Shown piece by piece: positions 8,602 through 10,371 of a stretch of DNA of 10,371 bases; the first letter of the stretch is position 1, and each line of letters opens with the position of its first letter. The position numbers and the translations under genes were made by a program. The stretch spans positions 1 through 10,371 of the forward strand of contig CAISUR010000294.1 in NCBI GenBank assembly GCA_903888655.1. Reading direction: 5' to 3'. The notes beneath the pieces are model-generated. The model had not been told where the DNA came from, made no database searches, and saw only the letters and a program-made list of their open reading frames with translations. This DNA is from an uncultured Bacteroidota bacterium. GTDB taxonomy: Bacteria; Bacteroidota; Bacteroidia; Flavobacteriales; Flavobacteriaceae.

Positions 8602-9789
8602 TTAGCCACCAAAAGGATTCGACCATTTTGGATCGGTATAGAGAGATGTTCCCGATAATGTTTTTAGAAAAGCAATAACTGAATTTTTCTCTTGTATGCT
8701 TAAATTTAGTTTTTGACCAAATCCATTAGGCGTTAATCTAGGATCAAGGTTGGTGTTTCCTATGGTCAAATTCATCACAGAATAATGATCGATAACCGCT
8801 TGAAGATTAGGAATATTACCCGTGTGCATAAAAGGCCCATTGGAACTTCCGTCAGGTTTCACTAAATCCCTCAAAGAAGGAGCTCTTGTAACCGTAATAT
8901 CAATGGAAGAGCTGCCGATAACGCCCACAATACCATTATTTTTACTATTGGGATCAATGTCAAATTCGGGAGCATTATGACAACTCGCACAGCCAAATCC
9001 ACCACTAATTCTGGTTCCTGTGGCATCAAAAACTGGAGCCGTCATAAAAATAGTTTTTCCTTTATTCTCATCAGTGGTAAAATTGCTAAAACCTACAACA
9101 TCACTGGTGGCTTGTGCTCGTCCGACATCATATTTAGAATCGAACGATTGAATACTCCTTACAAATTGTGCTAACGCTAATTGAATTTTTTCTTCTGTAA
9201 TTTCTGTACTACCATATACAAACTGAAACAATTCTTTGTAATAGTTAATAGCACTTAATTTATTTACTAAGTCAGAAAATGACGGATCGCCATTTAAACC
9301 ACTATAACCCATTTCGGTGTGGTTTCTAATAGGTTGTGTCGATTGAAGTTCTAAAGTTGCGGCTCGCTCATCCCAAAAAAAATGGTGTTCATTGCTAAAA
9401 CGCGTATTAACTAATCGCATGGTATGACGCGCCGTGGTACCGTAAATGCCGATACTGGCTAGATCGGTGTCTCCAAAAGCGTTTGCTTGTTTGTGACAAC
9501 TGGCACAAGAAATTGTATTGTTGGACGATAAATTCTTATCATAGAATAAAACTCTTCCCAAGGTTGCGCCTTTATCGGTAATTGGGTTTCCAGCGGTATT
9601 ATCTTTTGTAATATAAGAAGGAATGGTTTGATTGGCATAATTGGCTAAATTATTCAAATCAATTTTAGTTCCAAAAGTGGCCACGACATTGGGATAGGTA
9701 GCCACCGATTGGTAATCATCTTCCGATTTGCTACAAGAACACAACAACACTATCGTTAGTAGTGCAAAAAATGGCTTTATTTGCTTCAT
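8602..9789 (-). CDS. Lipoprotein di-heme cytochrome c peroxidase (CCP/MauG superfamily)
   Basis: This is a 395-residue c-type di-heme enzyme, probably reducing hydrogen peroxide with electrons from small cytochromes. I start it at the ATG at 9787-9789, which opens a lipoprotein signal (MKQIKPFFALLTIVLLCSC) with lipidated Cys19. A longer frame begins only at a TTG inside the promoter box and would bury the signal peptide. Two CASCH heme sites lie at 95-99 and 267-271, giving two c-heme domains in the expected order. FFWDERAATLELQ (137-149) carries Trp139, 40 residues after the first heme His, and NHTEMG follows with Glu159. By spacing these match the inter-heme Trp and active-site Glu of Pseudomonas CCP. 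TRAPSLRDL (301-309) and FMHTG (320-324) are the usual C-domain segments near the second heme's ligand region. The expected activating His after the first heme site appears replaced by Ile115. The acidic stretch after Cys19 (SKSEDD) resembles a Bacteroidota surface-export signal. It appears monocistronic. Confidence 0.94.
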   Translation of the reverse strand: MKQIKPFFALLTIVLLCSCSKSEDDYQSVATYPNVVATFGTKIDLNNLANYANQTIPSYITKDNTAGNPITDKGATLGRVLFYDKNLSSNNTISCASCHKQANAFGDTDLASIGIYGTTARHTMRLVNTRFSNEHHFFWDERAATLELQSTQPIRNHTEMGYSGLNGDPSFSDLVNKLSAINYYKELFQFVYGSTEITEEKIQLALAQFVRSIQSFDSKYDVGRAQATSDVVGFSNFTTDENKGKTIFMTAPVFDATGTRISGGFGCASCHNAPEFDIDPNSKNNGIVGVIGSSSIDITVTRAPSLRDLVKPDGSSNGPFMHTGNIPNLQAVIDHYSVMNLTIGNTNLDPRLTPNGFGQKLNLSIQEKNSVIAFLKTLSGTSLYTDPKWSNPFGG

Positions 9790-9819
9790 AAACATTTGCT
9801 CGTTGATGGATTTAGATAA

Positions 9820-9853
9820 CAAATATAGGAGATTTTATATTCTCTACATGCAA
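9820..9853 (-). promoter_or_regulatory. Bacteroidota-type promoter for the cytochrome c peroxidase gene
   Basis: On the minus strand TATATTTG (plus 9820-9827) matches the TAnnTTTG -7 consensus exactly. TTG (plus 9851-9853) lies upstream with a 23-bp spacer, the upper end of the 17-23 bp range described for Flavobacterium promoters. Transcription would start near 9813 and leave a leader of roughly 23 nt before the ATG at 9789. The box overlaps the TTG at 9820-9822 that would give an 11-residue-longer protein, which argues against that start. Confidence 0.62.
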
Positions 9854-9989
9854 TCTACGCTAAAAGCGGTGTATAATTACGGTTAGTAAAAAATACTGTG
9901 CAATGCTTCTTGTTCTATTAGTTGGAATGATCACGCTAGTACCCAAATGCCTTTGTGTGGTAGGTGATAATAAACCAAAGATTTAAAGG

Positions 9990-10043
9990 AATTCTAAAAA
10001 CATAAAAATAATTTGCGAATTTGCAGTAGCTATTTTTAGAATT
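9990..10043. repeat. Perfect 11-bp inverted repeat with 32-bp loop
   Basis: AATTCTAAAAA at 9990-10000 is the exact reverse complement of TTTTTAGAATT at 10033-10043. The 32-bp interval between them contains a direct repeat of AATTTGC (10010-10016 and 10018-10024). The arms are AT-rich, so chance is possible. No function is evident, and it is not a typical terminator because the loop is long. Confidence 0.5.
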
Positions 10044-10114
10044 TGAACGTTAAATACATTTTAAGGCATGGTTTTACTACTATTTGAGCCTAATAAAACG
10101 CTACTTCAAGAAAA

Positions 10115-10278
10115 TGCTTTTCTATTCAGAAATTCAGTATCCAACCCCAAAAGAGTGCTTTTCTGCTTAGAAATTCAGTATCCAACCCCAAAAGAGTGCT
10201 TTTCTGTCTAGAAATTCAGTATCCAAACCCAAAAGAGTCCTTTTCTGTTCAGAAATTCAGTATCCAACCCCAAAAGAG
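10115..10278. repeat. Four-copy 41-bp tandem repeat array
   Basis: Copies lie at 10115-10155, 10156-10196, 10197-10237 and 10238-10278, each exactly 41 bp with no spacer. Every unit reads TGCTTTTCT, then four variable bases, then AGAAATTCAG, TATCCAACCCC, AAAAGAG. The four variable bases (unit positions 10-13) are ATTC, GCTT, GTCT and GTTC. Outside them only two substitutions exist: unit position 31 in copy 3 and position 2 in copy 4. The variable bases fall in the loop of a TTTCT/AGAAA hairpin, and a second small hairpin (AAAAG, loop AGTG, CTTTT) spans unit junctions 1-2, 2-3 and the end of copy 4. The unit length is not a multiple of three, and stops occur in the unit read on the minus strand, so it is not a protein repeat. 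Confidence 0.93.
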
Positions 10279-10307
10279 TGCTTTTGGGATTGGATACTGA
10301 ATTTTTT
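10253..10307 (+). terminator. Long fold-back hairpin closing the 41-bp array; terminator-like on the plus strand
   Basis: The last part of copy 4 (10253-10276) pairs with an inverted half copy at 10281-10304: 24 positions with one mismatch (C10268 against A10289) and a 4-base loop AGTG. On the plus strand the stem runs into six T (10302-10307), the layout of an intrinsic terminator. In a minus-strand RNA the single mismatch becomes a U-G wobble, so the stem would be uninterrupted, but no U-run follows it. It may end a plus-strand transcript, or a transcript from either side; this cannot be decided without the neighbouring gene. The hairpin itself is certain and the terminator role is inference. 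Confidence 0.5.
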
Positions 10308-10371
10308 ACAATCTTTTTTTAAAACCTAGATATTGAGTACAACTTTTTATTAATTTTATGTTTTAATTTTA

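Larger units (their letters stand above)
9790..10371. other. Gene-free intergenic region upstream of the peroxidase gene
   Basis: About 580 bp contain no convincing coding sequence on either strand. The longest plausible small frame is a 27-codon hydrophobic plus-strand ORF at 9903-9986 with no visible promoter or ribosome site, so I do not call it. The region holds the peroxidase promoter, an 11-bp inverted repeat (9990-10043), four 41-bp tandem repeats (10115-10278) and a long terminal hairpin (10253-10304). The last 60 bases are very AT-rich. The neighbouring gene to the right lies outside the window, so I cannot say whether the array sits in its 3' or 5' region. Confidence 0.7.

Noticed and set aside
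9790..9822. Eleven-residue N-terminal extension of the peroxidase from a TTG at 9820-9822
   Set aside because: That TTG is part of the TATATTTG promoter box, and the extension would place a polar stretch before a well-formed lipoprotein signal that begins at ATG 9789.
9930..9968. Imperfect nested hairpin (ATCAC/GTGAT, TACC/GGTA, CAAA/TTTG) resembling a folded recombination site
   Set aside because: Pairing is broken into 4-5 bp pieces with unequal internal loops. There is no integrase nearby and no second copy, so chance pairing is the simplest view.
10115..10278. CRISPR-like array
   Set aside because: The units abut directly and the variable part is only four bases, far too short for spacers. 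No cas gene is present.
10305..10371. Possible end of a minus-strand gene entering from the right edge
   Set aside because: One frame is open for 16 codons before a TAA, but the sequence is very AT-rich with no coding character and is too short to judge.

Overview
This window looks like a chromosomal segment of a Bacteroidota bacterium, most likely a Flavobacterium-type member of the Flavobacteriia. The evidence is low GC, AT-rich gaps, promoters of the TAnnTTTG type instead of sigma-70 boxes, no strong Shine-Dalgarno sequences, secreted proteins cleaved just before a QE pair, and a lipoprotein whose mature end is Cys-Ser-Lys followed by acidic residues. This assignment rests on sequence style only. 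All six supported genes lie on the minus strand, so transcription runs from right to left.

Layout from right to left. Positions 9790-10371 hold no convincing gene. They carry four near-identical 41-bp tandem repeats (10115-10278), capped by an inverted half unit that makes a 24-bp hairpin (10253-10304), and a separate 11-bp inverted repeat (9990-10043). Next comes a lipoprotein di-heme cytochrome c peroxidase (8602-9789) behind a consensus Bacteroidota promoter. A 171-bp gap follows, containing nine in-register 7-bp repeats (8470-8532), and then recG (6322-8430), the branched-DNA helicase. After a 123-bp gap with another TAnnTTTG box comes a complete tripartite RND efflux operon: periplasmic adaptor (5137-6198), inner-membrane pump (1992-5078) and TolC-type outer-membrane channel (673-1983). 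A secreted, probably beta-barrel protein (1-630) follows 42 bp after the channel gene and runs off the left edge.

The three efflux genes together make a full drug/proton antiport pathway from inner membrane to outside. The peroxidase and RecG are independent housekeeping or stress functions. I see no defence system, transposase, integrase, CRISPR array, tRNA or rRNA. The genes are ordinary. The most unusual signal is the non-coding 41-bp array at the right: its sequence differences concentrate in four bases that sit in the loop of a small predicted hairpin, and its last copy folds back on an inverted half copy.
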